Below, in pieces: positions 41,774 to 49,700 of a DNA stretch of 64,000 nt. The notes beneath the pieces are model-generated. The model ran no database searches and was not told the origin of the DNA. It saw nothing but the letters and a program-made list of their open reading frames with translations. Position 1 is the stretch's first letter; each line of letters opens with the position of its first letter. Source of the DNA: Prolixibacteraceae bacterium. GTDB lineage: Bacteria; Bacteroidota; Bacteroidia; Bacteroidales; Prolixibacteraceae. The stretch lies in assembly GCA_028683385.1 (NCBI GenBank), contig JAQUIJ010000004.1:89416-153415 (forward strand), written 5' to 3'. A program made the translations under genes and the position numbers.

Positions 41774-42500
41774 AAGATATTTATGCTTTGAAAATCATTA
41801 TCCATATCAAAAGGATATAAAAAGTATCATTTGCACTAAAAATGCCAAAAGTCGTAATTGCGATAATATCTAATTATCAGGCAATTAGCAAATATTCAAA
41901 AAAGCTTATTATTTAATCCAAATATCAATTCATATCAATCAATAATACATTGAATATTAATATGATACCACGAGTATTATTGAAGAAAAACAATCTAAAA
42001 TCAAACAAGAATATAGAATTGATATTTATTGCTGAATATTCAGATCAATTATCTCCACCATCAGCGCGGAAAACGTGCCTGTTTTTATGCTTTTCGATAC
42101 GACTGATATTTCCAAATATCCATTCTACTTAATACATAAATGGGGGGCTCCCCAAAATTGAGGATACGCTCTGGAAGCAATGTAAAATATTAAAAATGAA
42201 CAATGATTGAAAATTTAGATGATAAATTACTTTGTGGGGATGTCCACCAGACTGACACCCCTTAAAAATGATATTTATTTTATTCTAAGTTAAAATCAAG
42301 AGTCTTAAAATCAATGATATTACGGCTTCTACTTAGGTAGCCCTATGCTCAACATAGCCCTATCTTCTTCGTGTTATTTCATTGTGAATAAACACCATAC
42401 AGTTTAAAATCTATCATACTAAAATATTTCCTTCAACTCTCCTGTCTTTGAGCCTGAACAACACTTTTGACTTTTGAAAGAATCAGTAATAAGGATTCAT
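41774..42500. other. Gene-poor AT-rich stretch
   Basis: About 730 bp without a convincing gene. A 60-codon frame at 41950-42132 has no recognisable features and I treat it as chance. A GGGG-ggct-CCCC hairpin and a CAAAATTG site lie at 42142-42160, and a TATG ... CATA repeat near 42350. It may hold decayed genes or an origin; nothing more specific is visible. Confidence 0.5.
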
Positions 42501-43219
42501 TTATTCGGGCAGAACCTTCAGAAGTAGTTCGTCCATTTCCGTCGTCCAAGGTATTTCCTCGGTCGCTGCTTTGGTCAATAATTCCTTTTCCTCCGGCGTT
42601 CCGTTCGACTTCTGAATTTCGTTGAGAAGTTCGATTGTAGTTGTTAATGACATCTTGCTATCGTTTTTCTGTTTCTTCTCAGCTACCATTTTGTCGTATG
42701 CCTCTGTTGAAGGAAGATGTTCCGTTCTTACTATTTCCTGAAGTCTTTTGTAATCCTGATCGTTAAGACAAACAGACATGTGTATTTCGTCCTCCTGATC
42801 CCTGTTTCGCCAAATCGATACTCTGTGTTGCATATTCGGATTTACTTGATTGTGAACCTCGTAATGCTCCTGAATTACCCTGTTTTTCAAATACACGGAA
42901 TTACGGGTGTTTTGTCCATGTCTTGAATATCAGACATTCCAGACTCTTTTACGAAATTCATTGATTGTGTTCCGCTCGTTCTAAGGGTATTAGTAGTACT
43001 GACCCCCTTTTCATTACTTTCAACCATAGAAAGTTCTTTGGCCATATCAAGTGTAACGGCATATTCAATTTGCTTTCCACCGCTTTCTAAATTTTTAGAA
43101 AACGTCGTATAATCTTCGTTTTCAATAAGACCATACTTTTTACACGCTCCCCAAAATTGTGGATGCTCGTAGTGGTTATGCTCAAAATTGAGCCTATTAA
43201 AGGGATAACGCCAAAATTG
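42153..43219. repeat. Four CAAAATTG-core palindromic sites
   Basis: The 8-bp palindrome CAAAATTG occurs at 42153-42160, 43152-43159, 43183-43190 and 43212-43219, and also in the hairpin at 41740. Three have longer symmetry (gctCAAAATTGagc, cgcCAAAATTGgcg). The first two share gctccccaaaattg-n-ggat. They flank and invade the antirepressor remnant. A repressor-binding family or repeat insertions are both possible. Confidence 0.6.
42501..42896 (-). CDS. Unknown 131-aa element protein
   Basis: Not recognised. The frame begins with GTG at 42896, overlapping the end of the antirepressor remnant by a few bases; an internal ATG is an alternative start. The N-terminal 30 residues (YLKNRVIQEHYEVHNQ) look like a fragment of another gene, and the rest is charged and helical (SVCLNDQDYKRLQEIV). 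A junction of parts from different genes is likely, so it may not be functional. It lies on the same strand as the upstream excisionase-like and ORF6N genes. Confidence 0.5.
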   Translation of the reverse strand: MYLKNRVIQEHYEVHNQVNPNMQHRVSIWRNRDQEDEIHMSVCLNDQDYKRLQEIVRTEHLPSTEAYDKMVAEKKQKNDSKMSLTTTIELLNEIQKSNGTPEEKELLTKAATEEIPWTTEMDELLLKVLPE

Positions 43220-43225
43220 GCGGCA
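42887..43225 (-). pseudogene. Remnant of an AntA/AntB-type phage antirepressor
   Basis: The minus frame is open from 43225 to a TGA at 42887 but has no early start codon. The segment at about 43163-43004 reads KKYGLIENEDYTTFSKN, then EYAVTLDMAKELSMVE, then SNEKG, which matches the core of AntA antirepressor domains (typically KYGF ... YHLTLDMAKELAMVERNEKG). The N-terminal helix is missing, replaced by palindrome-rich sequence, and the match stops after NEKG. The gene therefore lost both ends. A working copy would have relieved repressor control in a phage. Confidence 0.75.
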
Positions 43226-43287
43226 TTAAATTCTTCATTTCCACCAATAAAGCAAAATTACGCAACCTAAAATCAGCACTATGCTAT

Positions 43288-43557
43288 TTATGCCCGAATA
43301 GCCTTCTTTATGTACTTTGGATACTTTAAAAGAATCCGGTTAATGTCTGATGGGTAAATGTCTGTTAGATTCATTTCCGACATTACCTTAATTAGTGTAT
43401 TGTATGTTATTCCCAATTGATCACAAGCCTCTTTTTTGCTTAGCGGTGAAACCTTCCGATCTTCATTCTGTGCTATCTCCGCACGAACAATAGCCTTTAG
43501 TTCTTCTCTGAACTGCTCAAGAGTAATTCCCTGTAAAATGATTATCGGTTCATCCAT
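43288..43557 (-). CDS. Small HTH (excisionase-like) protein
   Basis: An 89-residue protein: an N-terminal coiled helix (LEQFREELKAIVRAEIAQ) then a helix-turn-helix LSKKEACDQLGITYNTLIKVM at about 45-65. The pattern of a short helix plus MerR/excisionase-type motif is common among Bacteroidota mobile-element regulators. It resembles the next gene upstream in layout. It may be the directionality factor of the integrase or a transcription regulator. Confidence 0.72.
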   Translation of the reverse strand: MDEPIIILQGITLEQFREELKAIVRAEIAQNEDRKVSPLSKKEACDQLGITYNTLIKVMSEMNLTDIYPSDINRILLKYPKYIKKAIRA

Positions 43558-43587
43558 GGCATTAAGATTTGAAAATGAAACTTGTTT

Positions 43588-43914
43588 TCAATATTGCGCT
43601 TTCCAGAACTTCTTAATGTCGGACCCGGTATAGAATTTGCGTCCGTTTGATTTTCGAATACCGCATCTTAATGCACCTTGGTTTGTATATCTAAGTACTG
43701 TTGCCCTACAAAGGCTTAATATTTTGCAGGTTTCGGTCGTTGAATACCGTGCTGTATCAATTACTTCTGGCTCGGTGGCGGTCACGGTAGATTTCCTGAC
43801 AATTTCCTTATTTTCTGGCTCCTTGGTATTATACAAGTCCTCCAATTCTTCGCGTACTATGACCCTGAGTTTGTTCCAAAATTCTTCTTCGGTTAATTCA
43901 AATTCAATTTTCAT
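43588..43914 (-). CDS. Excisionase-like MerR-type HTH protein
   Basis: A 108-residue protein. An acidic N-terminal helix (LTEEEFWNKLRVIVREELEDL) is followed after a linker by a winged helix: ARYSTTETCKILSLCRATVLRYTNQG (here broken: STTETCKILSL, RATVLRYTNQG) and GRKFYTGSDIKKFW at the end. This is the standard domain of Bacteroidota excisionase and regulator proteins. The stop-start overlap with the ORF6N gene (ATGA) indicates one operon. Confidence 0.8.
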   Translation of the reverse strand: MKIEFELTEEEFWNKLRVIVREELEDLYNTKEPENKEIVRKSTVTATEPEVIDTARYSTTETCKILSLCRATVLRYTNQGALRCGIRKSNGRKFYTGSDIKKFWKAQY

Positions 43915-44492
43915 TCTTTGGGTTTTACAAATCCGATTGGCTTCCGGGATGGTGTGGATGGTTGATTATTGTCATTCTGTTTATTGGCCAGTTCAGAGAG
44001 CGCCAGGTAGATTTCATCAAATGTTTCCTGATTATCTTCCCCCATGTCATTTAAGGCCTTCAGGTTTTCTTCGCTCTGCTCCTCCAATGCTCTTACATGC
44101 TGCCAGAGTTCCCTTATTTCGGACGAAACGGATGATTGAGCGAGCAAGTAGCTTCTTACAGCTATGAATGCCCTCATAATGCTGATGTTTATCTCAATGG
44201 CTTTTTCGCTTCGCAACACACTTGACAGCATGGCCACTCCCTGTTCTGTAAAAGCAAAAGGCGCATAACCTGTTGATAGTGAAGTGGAGATCACAATTTG
44301 TGATCTTAAAGAAGTAAGCTCGTGTTTGGTTAGTTCAAACATGAAATCACCGGGGAAACGGCTGATATTACGTCTTACTGCCTGTTTTAATGCTCTTGTC
44401 TCAACTTGATACATTTCTGCCAAATCAAAGTCTAGCATTACACGCTGGCCTCGGATCTCATAAATTTTACTTTGGATGAGTGATAGTTCCAT
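43911..44492 (-). CDS. ORF6N-domain protein (antirepressor-like)
   Basis: A 193-residue protein with an N-terminal ORF6N domain (about 1-95): IYEIRGQRVMLDFDLAEMY, ALKQAVRRN, RFPGDFMFEL and AFTEQGVAMLSSVL are signature stretches. A coiled-coil region with EELWQHVRALEEQ-type heptads follows at about 120-165, then a proline-rich tail. ORF6N proteins of phages act as antirepressors or DNA-binding regulators. It sits 5 bp after the repressor-like gene in the same operon, which fits a control role. Confidence 0.9.
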   Translation of the reverse strand: MELSLIQSKIYEIRGQRVMLDFDLAEMYQVETRALKQAVRRNISRFPGDFMFELTKHELTSLRSQIVISTSLSTGYAPFAFTEQGVAMLSSVLRSEKAIEINISIMRAFIAVRSYLLAQSSVSSEIRELWQHVRALEEQSEENLKALNDMGEDNQETFDEIYLALSELANKQNDNNQPSTPSRKPIGFVKPKE

Positions 44493-44496
44493 TGAA

Positions 44497-44745
44497 TTAT
44501 GCTTTGGTTACTTTCAACCGGGTTCCGCAATTCGGACAGGTAATAACATCAGATTTTGGCTGTTCGAATAGTTCAGGGATCGATACCTCCAGTGCATTAG
44601 CAATCTTCTCCAAAGTTTGAAGTGATGGAGTTGTTTTATCATTTACAATATTGCTCATATTGGCTCTGGTAATCCCGACACTTTCAGCCAGCGATGCAGT
44701 AGTTACTGCTTTACTTTTAAGTACTTCCTTAATTCTTAATTGCAT
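44497..44745 (-). CDS. XRE-family repressor with C-terminal zinc ribbon half
   Basis: An 82-residue protein. The frame opens at 44778, but those first codons contain the -7 box of the leftward promoter (44768-44775), so the ATG at 44745 is the better start. Residues 1-60 form an XRE HTH (ASLAESVGITRANMSNIVND, split as ASLAESVG and NMSNIVND) and the end has CPNCGTRL, half of a zinc ribbon. Position at the head of the leftward operon facing the rightward genes is that of a phage-type repressor. Confidence 0.85.
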   Translation of the reverse strand: MQLRIKEVLKSKAVTTASLAESVGITRANMSNIVNDKTTPSLQTLEKIANALEVSIPELFEQPKSDVITCPNCGTRLKVTKA

Positions 44746-44767
44746 AGTCGTATTGTTTTTGTGTACA

Positions 44768-44790
44768 CAAATATACAAATGTTCTTCAAT
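44768..44790 (-). promoter_or_regulatory. Candidate leftward promoter (repressor operon)
   Basis: On the minus strand TATATTTG occupies 44775-44768, a perfect TAnnTTTG match. A TTG-containing -33 element lies about 16-17 bp upstream, shorter than ideal. Transcription would begin near 44761, supporting the 44745 start. Confidence 0.5.
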
Positions 44791-44792
44791 TC

Positions 44793-44904
44793 AATACGAA
44801 TTTATTTAAATAATATCGAATAGTGATAATTTTTTAATGAATTTATTTTGTAGTGTTATTTTAATACGATACATTTGTGCATATAAAGTATTCAAAAACG
44901 ATAC
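44793..44904. promoter_or_regulatory. Operator-like repeats in the divergent control region
   Basis: Four related sites, AATACGAAT (44793-44801), AATATCGAAT (44812-44821), AATACGATAC (44863-44872) and AAACGATAC (44896-44904), are spread through the gap. The third overlaps the rightward -7 box. Repeated sites around two divergent promoters suggest operators for the XRE repressor. Confidence 0.5.
44847..44877 (+). promoter_or_regulatory. Rightward promoter of the small-gene operon
   Basis: TTTG at 44847-44850 and TACATTTG at 44870-44877 with a 19-bp spacer match the Bacteroidota consensus exactly. Transcription would start near 44884, 24 nt before the ATG at 44908. Confidence 0.75.
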
Positions 44905-44907
44905 AGC

Positions 44908-45228
44908 ATGAATTCAAAACTTAATTTCCGTAGCGTAGTTTTCAAAAGAGCCTACCGGATCGCAAAAGAAACCAGATGCGAATTTGCCCAGGCATTAACA
45001 CAGGCATGGAAACGTTATCGGGATTTTAAGACCAGAACTATTGAGGAATTGACCAATCGGATTAATGGTTTTGACTTTTACTACCAAATGAGCGATGACA
45101 GCCGGACATACCGGTACTGGTCAAAGCTTCAGGATGAAATCAGTAACCAAATGAAAGCACTTCCGGGCAGTTTCATTTCAGCCATTGCACAGCATTTTAA
45201 TTCAGATAAAATAAAGTCATTCATTTAA
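44908..45228 (+). CDS. Unknown 106-aa early-gene protein
   Basis: A basic 106-residue protein with no family I recognise. The N-terminus (VFKRAYRIAKETRCEFAQALTQAWKRYR, in short AYRIAKETRCEFAQALTQAWK) is a helical segment seen in many small Bacteroidota element proteins, and the rest is helical. It is first in the operon driven by the strong rightward promoter, so it is controlled by the repressor switch. A role early after induction is inferred. Confidence 0.7.
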   Translation: MNSKLNFRSVVFKRAYRIAKETRCEFAQALTQAWKRYRDFKTRTIEELTNRINGFDFYYQMSDDSRTYRYWSKLQDEISNQMKALPGSFISAIAQHFNSDKIKSFI

Positions 45229-45265
45229 ACTTTCACATTTATTCATTCATCTAAATTTTAAAATC

Positions 45266-45574
45266 ATGGAAAACACTACTTTTTTAAACCCAAGAATTGA
45301 AGGCAACAAGCTTATCATTGACGTGAAGAGTGAATATTCAACCAGACAAATGATATTGCAACTTCCTCCATTATATGAAATGTCGATTGAGTCAGAAGCA
45401 AGTAGGTTCGCCGAAGCGATTACCGGACTAATTTATTCTTATGCCAGGCTTGCCGCTTTCGCCCTTAACAGTGATGATGAATTTGTAAAGAAAGCATTAC
45501 TTGGAGCCGATGATGGCGATCTTTACTATTTGAATATGTTATCTCAATTCCTTAAGCGTATGGACGCACTGTAA
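45266..45574 (+). CDS. Unknown 102-aa protein
   Basis: A 102-residue acidic protein, beta-strand then helical (NKLIIDVKSEYSTRQMILQL; EAITGLIYSYARLAAFAL). No domain recognised, no export signal. It is the second gene of the rightward small operon, 37 bp after the first. Function unknown. Confidence 0.65.
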   Translation: MENTTFLNPRIEGNKLIIDVKSEYSTRQMILQLPPLYEMSIESEASRFAEAITGLIYSYARLAAFALNSDDEFVKKALLGADDGDLYYLNMLSQFLKRMDAL

Positions 45575-45670
45575 TCTATTGGAACAATTGCAATGCAACT
45601 TTAATACAGCCACTCCCTTGCAATTATCAAACTCAAACAACATTTATTCATTCATTTAAAACAAATCAAT

Positions 45671-45847
45671 ATGGGAACATTAAAACTAATCATCTGCGGA
45701 GAAATACTTTCACTACTACTTAAATTTCATCCTCATCAGGATAAAATGAATGAAGGTGAGCTAAAGGATTATGAAGCTTTAAAACGTTGCGCTGTAATTT
45801 TGAATCCGAATGCAGCTGAGATTTTGAAGTTTAAGAATATGGGATAA
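45671..45847 (+). CDS. Unknown 58-aa protein
   Basis: A short frame ATG 45671 to TAA 45847 beginning MGTLKLIICGEILSLLLKF. Although below common length cut-offs, it is in the same operon, preceded by the same spacing and followed by a clear terminator, so I consider it real. Function unknown. Confidence 0.6.
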   Translation: MGTLKLIICGEILSLLLKFHPHQDKMNEGELKDYEALKRCAVILNPNAAEILKFKNMG

Positions 45848-45866
45848 GTTGGATATCTACCTAAAC

Positions 45867-45901
45867 AAAAGACCCACGGTATTGTATCGCGGGTCTTTTT
45901 T
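45867..45901. terminator. Rho-independent terminator
   Basis: A hairpin with arms AAAAGACCC and GGGTCTTTTTT ends the rightward small operon. The A-run on the other side lets it also end the convergent minus-strand gene at 45,917. Confidence 0.85.
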
Positions 45902-45916
45902 CAGTTTTTTCACCTG

Positions 45917-46402
45917 TTATTGCTTCAAAAGTTTAACAACTATAATATCATCTTCACTTTTCATTTTCCAATTATACCCATCGGTTGAATTTTTATAATG
46001 CTTAACAACTACATCATCCATTGAAATCCAAATTGATGAAATATAATCGTAAGAATCTTCTACCTGCCAAATAGACCCATCATCTAATTTTATTATTTCG
46101 CCGTCCAAATTATCTGTAATAAAATGATCATCATCCTCGCCTAGATATTGCTCAGGAACGTATTTATTTGATAATGCGGCACCTTTTAATCCATCTTTTT
46201 TTCCTGCTTCATAAAGTGGATCAGCAACGTTTTTCATTAATAATAATTCAACCTCCTTTTTCTGATTTTCCGGCAACCCAAGCAACAAATTCTTTAGGTC
46301 CTTATTCGTTAATCCATCGAAAATTAAATCAAATGTTGATTTTTCTTGACTAAAAGAACTAATTGACACAAAAAGTAAAAAAACATAAATTAAGCTTTTC
46401 AT
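45917..46402 (-). CDS. Exported unknown protein (cargo-like)
   Basis: A 161-residue protein with a signal peptide to about residue 19 (SSFSQ). The mature part is acidic, with a helical first half (LTNKDLKNLLLGLPENQKKE) and a beta-rich second half (IIKLDDGSIWQVEDS). The second half resembles small beta proteins that respond to surface charge, but I recognise no family. It has no partner genes on the same strand within 300 bp. Secreted single genes like this are common cargo in Bacteroidota elements. Confidence 0.7.
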   Translation of the reverse strand: MKSLIYVFLLFVSISSFSQEKSTFDLIFDGLTNKDLKNLLLGLPENQKKEVELLLMKNVADPLYEAGKKDGLKGAALSNKYVPEQYLGEDDDHFITDNLDGEIIKLDDGSIWQVEDSYDYISSIWISMDDVVVKHYKNSTDGYNWKMKSEDDIIVVKLLKQ

Positions 46403-46570
46403 AAATTTATCAGTTTGCTTCTTAATACCTATGAATAAATAATTTACAAGTCCAACTCACTCTTCTTTTTTATGGAAATAAAATTCTCGCTTTCGCCATT
46501 TCATCAAATATAAAAGAATAAATTAACAATATAAAATATTTAAATAGAAAAGAAAACTCAGTATAATTTT

Positions 46571-46598
46571 AAGCCTTACAGAAATGTGAGGCTTTTTT
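46571..46598 (+). terminator. Terminator-like hairpin
   Basis: A 10-bp stem with one G-T pair and a GAAA-type loop followed by six T on the plus strand. No plus-strand gene lies just upstream, so it may end read-through or antisense transcription. Confidence 0.6.
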
Positions 46599-46647
46599 AT
46601 GCCTTTTATCCCTACACTTAAGCCTTGTCAAATGGTAATAAAAAGAA

Positions 46648-46695
46648 TCGGGTACAATGCCTCACAGTGATACGATGGTGAGCATTGATACCCGA
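46648..46695 (-). terminator. Long imperfect hairpin after the giant gene
   Basis: Complementary arms of about 18 nt with two single-base bulges lie 35 bp downstream of the giant gene's stop. There is no strong T-run, so it is a probable 3' end structure rather than a textbook terminator. Confidence 0.5.
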
Positions 46696-46729
46696 TCTTA
46701 TTTAGCGGCGGAATAACCCACCTTAGATT

Positions 46730-49700
46730 TTACTGTTTGCCAAAATACTTGTACTTGCTTACAAACCCCCTGCGTAATCCTAAGATTTGAAGATCGATAA
46801 CTTTATTTTCATCTTCGTCAGTTGTCGTCTTTTTCAAGTCCAAGAGTGATTTGATTTCATCATTTGTCATTTCATAATCGATAAGAAATTCACTTTGATT
46901 ATCTGATATTTCAGGAATTCTATCTGGATCATTGGTTTGATTCCGTCTATCATTTTCAAACTTTAATTCCTCTGCCTTGTTTGCAATCTCTCGGTATTCG
47001 TCATACATGAACCCGGTATACTTCTTGTGGTAATACGTTTGAAGGATCGGAATACTTGTTGGGTCAAATCCTTCAATTTTATGTTCCCTGTCTTTTATTT
47101 GTTTGTCAAGATCATCAACGGTCTTCAGTATCATGTAATTGGCCGCATCTAAAACGGTTTGGCCGGGGCCACCGGTGTATGACTTCAGAATATATTCTAT
47201 TTTAGCAGGGTTCCAGTCATATTTTTCAAGGATACGTTTGCCTTTTATCGTTTTTGTTCCAAGTTCCGGATCTCCACCGCCTTGTTTGTACAACCAATTT
47301 GTAAATGAAACGATCATTGCATTGGTAATATTGAAGTGCATCTGGCTGTCAGCAAATTTCCCTTGTTGACTTTTAAGAAATGGTTCGCGGAATATTGGTT
47401 TCTTTCTGTAATCCTCGTTAGTCGAAATATCCATTAATGGCTCAATTGCACTGAATAAAGAACCTGCAACCTTTGGGGCAGATAATTTACCTTCCTTATT
47501 GAATACCCCGCTAATTTCAACTGGAGATAATGCTTGTGAGAAAACCTCAGCCATATCGAAAGACATTTGTTCCGTGGATAGTCTGCCGGTGTGATGTTCA
47601 TACATTGCAACACCAAGCGCATTCCAAACACGGTATCCCTGAGCTAATGGGATACTCACATAATTATCCTTCCATCCAATGACAGTATTGTTGTACATGG
47701 TGTATTTGTTAATTTCTGCATAATCCTTATCATCATCGTCACCATTTAATAAATCCCATAGGTATCTGGATAATAAGCCCTGAATTACGAGAGAAACGGC
47801 ATTTATGGCAAAGTACCTGAAAGTATGGTTCTTTGCTAAATCGTATTGTTTTGCGGCTCCTTGAATGGAAGCATTGAAGAACATGATGAACGATCCGATT
47901 GTGGCAGAATATTCACCCCTTGCATCGAAGTTTGTAGTAATTTCCTTTGCTTCATTGATCGACATGATAATCGATTCACCTCTTTCTCTTGCCATGGCAT
48001 AAGCAGTAAACCTGGCAATACTTTCACCGTATCCGGCCAATCCTTCCATTAACCTTAAAGCATTTAACGGATTCGAAAGTCTGGCAAGACTGCTTGATCC
48101 ACTTCTTTTGATGTGTCTAATGTATCTTTCAACCTTTGATTTTACTTCATCAAGTGGCATCAAATAAGCTTGTCCGGTTGGTCCACCATTCAGGTTATAT
48201 TCTTCATACAATTTTTTCCACTTCTTTTCTTCCTCTGTCTTTGGCTCAACGCCCATAAGATCAAGTAATTTATCGCCTGTTTTACTTGAATTGCGCCAAG
48301 CATCATTCAGCATGTTTGAAGCTAGAAAACGGGCTGCAACCGTGTATTTAGCCTGAAATTTTAGACCGTCTTTGAATCCCCTTTGAATAAACATTGTTTT
48401 TGCACCGGTCTTGAAGTCACGATATGTATTTGAGGTTATAAATGATGGTCTCCATGATGTGATACTCCTTGACATGAAGCGCGTAATGCTTGCAATCGGA
48501 AGGTATTTAAAGTTGATTGACTGAGAATAATTGTCACCGTTTATCGCGTTTGCAATAGCCGGATCTTTAAAAATCATCTTAAATCGATTTCCATCCACAT
48601 AAACATCAACCTCATGTTGTTTCCGCAAGTATGTTGGTTTTTCGCTCATTGGGTTCGATATTCTTGACGAAGAGAATGTATATCCACTCGCTTCCAAAAC
48701 ACTCTTAAAACCAAGCTCGGTTTTCTTCGTATTACCCTCCTCGTCGGTATTCATCAGGAATACTTTATGGTCAGGCTTATCGTTACCCTTTTGATCCTTA
48801 AAGGTGCCGGACGTTTCATAAACCACTTCTGTTACCATGCCCAGCTTATCGGACATGTAATTCATCTGGGACATCTCAAACAAGTCTTTCCTGTTACTGT
48901 TTAGCTTGATCAAATTGTAAGCTGACCTTTTAGCCCTATTCTTTTCCCCCCACATTATCGCGGATGTTGCCATTTGATAAATGTATGCAATAGGATCATC
49001 TGCCATACTTTCACGGCCTTCTGTTTTTTCATCCCCGGAAAACTCGCTTCGTTTTTCTGATTTTTCGTAGTCAAGCTGTATTTCTTCAGCTATTGGCTCA
49101 AATCCTCTCAATGGAACGTAGTATTTCCAATTTCTTGCTACTACTGTATTTAGAGAATCCTGAGTATACTTGCCGTATTCAACCCAATAGCGGGCAATTC
49201 TTCCGGTGCATTCGCGCGTATTTGTCCAAAGCTTATCAATCAACTCCCGTGGAATTTCGCTTTCGAATTTTTCATAGATTGCTATTGCCTGGTCGTCTGT
49301 CATTCCGGAGAAGTTATTTCCTTTTTTACCCTGAGAACGAAACCAACTATTACGTTCTGGGGCATGTCTGGCGATCATGTATTCTTGGACTTTTTTATAG
49401 GCTTCTTCGTTTTTTAAACCTTTCTTTTCCAGTACGGCCATGATATTCTCTACCGAACTTAGCATTGGATTGAATAGCTTCTTTTCAAAATGAGTCTTCT
49501 GTCCCATCTGCCGGGAACTTTTCTGATTCACAGCAAGGAAGATGTTCGCGTAATCCGGAACTTTTAAATCAAACTTTTCAAGTAGTATTTTAATTGAGGT
49601 ATTGCCATTAATGAAGCGAGAAACAAAGCGGTCTGTTTTTGTTCTTACTTTCTGTGGCATTCTTTTTTGTTTGACACGGACAGATGCTGCTTCAAGAAGA

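Larger units (their letters stand above)
46403..46729. other. Non-coding gap with two hairpins
   Basis: No gene is visible. An AAGCCTTACA ... TGTGAGGCTTTTTT hairpin lies at 46571-46598 and an imperfect long hairpin (TCGGGTAcAATGCcTCAC with its complement) at 46648-46695. Both probably relate to the ends of converging transcripts. Confidence 0.6.

Noticed and set aside
41950-42132. 60-codon open frame
   Set aside because: No domain, no partner, no convincing start context, and it lies in a repeat-rich AT stretch.
41740-43230. CRISPR array
   Set aside because: The repeated palindromes are short, irregularly spaced and not separated by uniform spacers; no cas genes nearby.
43637-44167. Plus-strand 176-codon frame
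   Set aside because: Lies over the ORF6N and excisionase-like genes on the other strand; its translation has no protein features.
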